DNA of 64,000 nt, from the NCBI GenBank assembly GCA_049522755.1, contig JBEKNN010000001.1, positions 40,331 through 104,330 on the forward strand. The letters run 5' to 3'. The notes beneath the pieces are model-generated. The model saw only the letters and a list, made by a program, of their open reading frames with translations, ran no database searches and was not told the DNA's origin. Positions 62,561 through 64,000 of this stretch are shown in pieces. How positions within the stretch are numbered: position 1 is the stretch's first letter; every line of letters starts with the position of its first letter. The position numbers and the translations under genes were made by a program. This stretch comes from PALSA-243 sp049522755. GTDB taxonomy: Bacteria > Acidobacteriota > Terriglobia > Bryobacterales > Bryobacteraceae.

Positions 62561-62897
62561 AACGATTCGAGCATCGTGCACCTGGATACCGGAAACCCGG
62601 TGTTGAAGCACCAGGCGTCGCCAAGCTACGAAAATCTCAGGCGTCTCAGGCATGAGCCGCAAGAGCGTCTGAAATCGATCCACGTATCGAGCGGCCTGCT
62701 CAGGAGTGAAGCCGAGACCATTCGCTTTGGCTGGCCGCGTCGAGACATTCCAGAATTCGACGAGGTTCTGCGGAAAGCAGAGGAGTCGCTCACCCCTGAC
62801 GGAAGAGAGACTTCACGGCATGGCGCGCGTTTACGCGCAATTGAGGGTCAAAGGTTTGAATGGCGCCAACCAGCACGTTGGTATCGACCGCGATCAT
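62528..62897 (-). pseudogene. Frameshifted and truncated PIN toxin (vapC)
   Basis: ATG 62897 overlaps the antitoxin stop (ATGA) and starts MIAVDTNVLVGAIQTFDPQL, a PIN domain with the first Asp. After KSLFRQG the frame ends in TGA. Read in the next frame it continues LLCFPQNLVEFWNVSTRPAK, RYVDRFQTLLRLMPETPEIF and HRVSGIQVHDARIVAAMQ with the second acidic cluster, then stops at ARARVV. The normal end (a further ~20 residues with the last Asp) is missing, replaced by GxxExxY sequence. Two lesions: one frameshift, one truncation. The toxin should be inactive. Confidence 0.75.
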
Positions 62898-63154
62898 TTA
62901 TACCAGTTCTCACGGCGCATTGCCCCCTCGCCCACTCCGGGCGGAACCTGAACGGTGTCAAAAATATCGTCGATCGCCCGGTCCGGGTCTTCGCCTCCAC
63001 GCCGAAGCGCCTGAGCCGAGTTCGCCGATTCTTCAGCAGCAGCTTGGGTCTTAATGATGGCTCGGAGGAAAGCGTCGAGTGAGAGGCCGCGAGCCTCCGC
63101 TTGGGCGACTAAGCTCGCCTCAGCCTCCGGCGGGAGTTCCAGAGTGATCGTCAT
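62894..63154 (-). CDS. VapB-type antitoxin with RHH-like start, partner toxin dead
   Basis: 86 residues from ATG 63154: MTITLELPPEAEASLVAQAE, then an amphipathic helix (GLSLDAFLRAIIKTQ) and an acidic tail (EDPDRAIDDIFDTVQV). The strand and two helices look like a CopG/RHH DNA-binding domain, and the tail should bind the PIN toxin. A start 18 bases upstream (63172) is possible. The reading frame is intact while the toxin next to it is broken. Confidence 0.75.
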   Translation of the reverse strand: MTITLELPPEAEASLVAQAEARGLSLDAFLRAIIKTQAAAEESANSAQALRRGGEDPDRAIDDIFDTVQVPPGVGEGAMRRENWYK

Positions 63155-63172
63155 CGTCGCCTCATTCAACAT

Positions 63173-63517
63173 CGTACCGCTTAGTGAGCATAGAGGAAAG
63201 TCACAATCCGTGTCACATGCGGCTTACGCGGTGCCCCAAAGTGCGGTTTCGCCGGGCCTGAACGCGCCAGCCGCTTGGTGTTTGCAGTTTTTGCGGGATG
63301 CACACGGATCGGCGGAGCCCTTTGAATCCTCTCTTGCCACGGTCCTCGGGACATGTGGGCAGTTCGTCGCCAAAGTCTTGGCCGGTAGCGAGAAAATGGA
63401 AACATGAACTCACTAGCATCGGCGTACCGTTGTTCAATCGCACGACTGGCTTGTGCGACAGTGTGTTTCTTATTGAAGCCAGACGCGTTCTGCCGCATTC
63501 GCGCTGGACCGTTTACT
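63173..63517. other. Unassigned stretch between antitoxin and GxxExxY gene
   Basis: About 345 bases. Frames on both strands remain open (for example minus 63213-63443), but none shows a recognisable domain, a start with ribosome-binding site or protein-like codon use, so I leave it unannotated. Confidence 0.4.
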
Positions 63518-63931
63518 TCACGTCGTCAGAGACACAGGTTTGATTTCCAGTTCTGTTGCCTTCGTTGAATTTTTCGCCTTTCCTAGCTGCTGGAAATTGA
63601 TCAGGAGTCCTCTCTTCACATTCAATATCTTCATGTAGTTTCTGAGCTGCTGTTCCTCGTGCTTCCCCATATCTTGAGAGACAGCCTTTAGTTCAACAAC
63701 AATTGTGTCGTCTCCTAACCCCACCACTAAATCAGCAAAGCCTTCGCCAACATAATGCCCCTCATACGTCAACTCCAACACTTTCCCGCTCTCGTATTTA
63801 ATTTTGTCCTCCCGCAGTCGGAGGCCAACTTCCATGGCTCGGTGATACACGGTTTCCTGATGCCCGGAGCCGAGGCTCTCGTATACGTGGCGGGCAATTT
63901 CCTGGATCGCCAAGTCCGTTTCATTCCCCAT
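63518..63931 (-). CDS. GxxExxY-family PD-(D/E)XK nuclease-like protein
   Basis: 137 residues. The family signature is present (G23-x-x-E26-x-x-Y29 in SGHQETVYH), as is the PD-(D/E)XK nuclease core D67...E80-x-K82 in GFADLVVGLGDDTIVVELKA. A later helix Q-x-x-NYMKILNVKRGLLINF completes the fold. Function of the family is unknown; nuclease activity is suggested by fold. Base composition is lower in GC than in neighbouring genes, and a second, broken family member is 1 kb away, so both were probably acquired. Confidence 0.88.
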   Translation of the reverse strand: MGNETDLAIQEIARHVYESLGSGHQETVYHRAMEVGLRLREDKIKYESGKVLELTYEGHYVGEGFADLVVGLGDDTIVVELKAVSQDMGKHEEQQLRNYMKILNVKRGLLINFQQLGKAKNSTKATELEIKPVSLTT

Positions 63932-64000
63932 CGCTAAATCGTCGTCTACCAGTCACGGGAGGGCAAAACGCTTCGTGCCGCAGAAAAACACGAGCGGGCC

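Noticed and set aside
62549..63082. 177-codon plus-strand frame at the right end
   Set aside because: Antisense to the vapC remnant and the antitoxin; only its first residues coincide with the GxxExxY fragment (LGPGL frame).
1..64000. tRNA or rRNA genes
   Set aside because: I looked for T-loop-like GGTTCGAATCC patterns and CCA ends and found no convincing cloverleaf; a tRNAscan run would settle it.

Overview
This 64 kb window is high-GC bacterial chromosome that looks like Acidobacteriota of the Bryobacterales/Solibacter type. The grounds are two very large outer-membrane receptors with an N-terminal carboxypeptidase-regulatory domain, exported proteins with RGG-type low-complexity inserts, a PmoA-like (DUF6807) protein, secreted S9/M13/M23 peptidases and many short palindromic intergenic repeats. 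No rRNA, tRNA, CRISPR array or prophage was recognised. The taxonomic assignment is inference from gene content.

Layout. 1-2.0 kb is a scrap zone: a truncated ABC ATPase fused to a membrane-protein fragment, a 56-residue exported Lys/Gly peptide, a small conserved-looking protein and a DinB remnant. 2.0-5.3 kb carries a vapBC toxin-antitoxin pair and polA (proofreading residues lost). 5.5-14 kb holds exported proteins of unknown role, a decayed enzyme gene, an exported NADAR protein, an esterase with a compensated frameshift, a ROK regulator and a large exported HxH-type protein. 14.6-24.2 kb: receptor, PIG-L-like deacetylase, argH-like lyase, Sel1-repeat protein, cyclophilin lipoprotein. 24.4-28.8 kb is the carAB operon on the minus strand. 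29-34 kb: RHS scar, CAP-domain protein, TPR membrane protein, PmoA-like protein, unknown exported protein. 34.6-35.5 kb is a tyrosine recombinase missing most catalytic residues. 35.8-46.1 kb is an MdtABC-plus-outer-membrane-factor efflux operon that contains a REP-associated transposase gene and its repeats. 46.3-49.98 kb: RHH-like protein, S9 peptidase and M23 peptidase in tight coupling. 50-57 kb: second receptor, amino-acid permease, M13 peptidase. 57-62.3 kb: intradiol dioxygenase, fused E1 dehydrogenase, TolB-like protein, small exported protein, nitronate monooxygenase. 62.4-64 kb is a second scrap zone: intact vapB-type antitoxin, frameshifted and truncated vapC, a GxxExxY nuclease fragment and an intact GxxExxY protein.

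The most interesting layer is the repeats. Two palindromic families occur. Family A is a single hairpin with seven copies; the stem changes are compensated. Family B is a double hairpin with five copies; three surround or enter the RAYT transposase between mdtB and mdtC, and a fourth is translated in the first codons of the outer-membrane lipoprotein gene. Several copies sit inside or exactly at the ends of coding regions.

Most metabolic genes here are housekeeping (carAB, polA, argH, E1 dehydrogenase); the rest points to a cell invested in envelope transport, drug export and extracellular hydrolysis.
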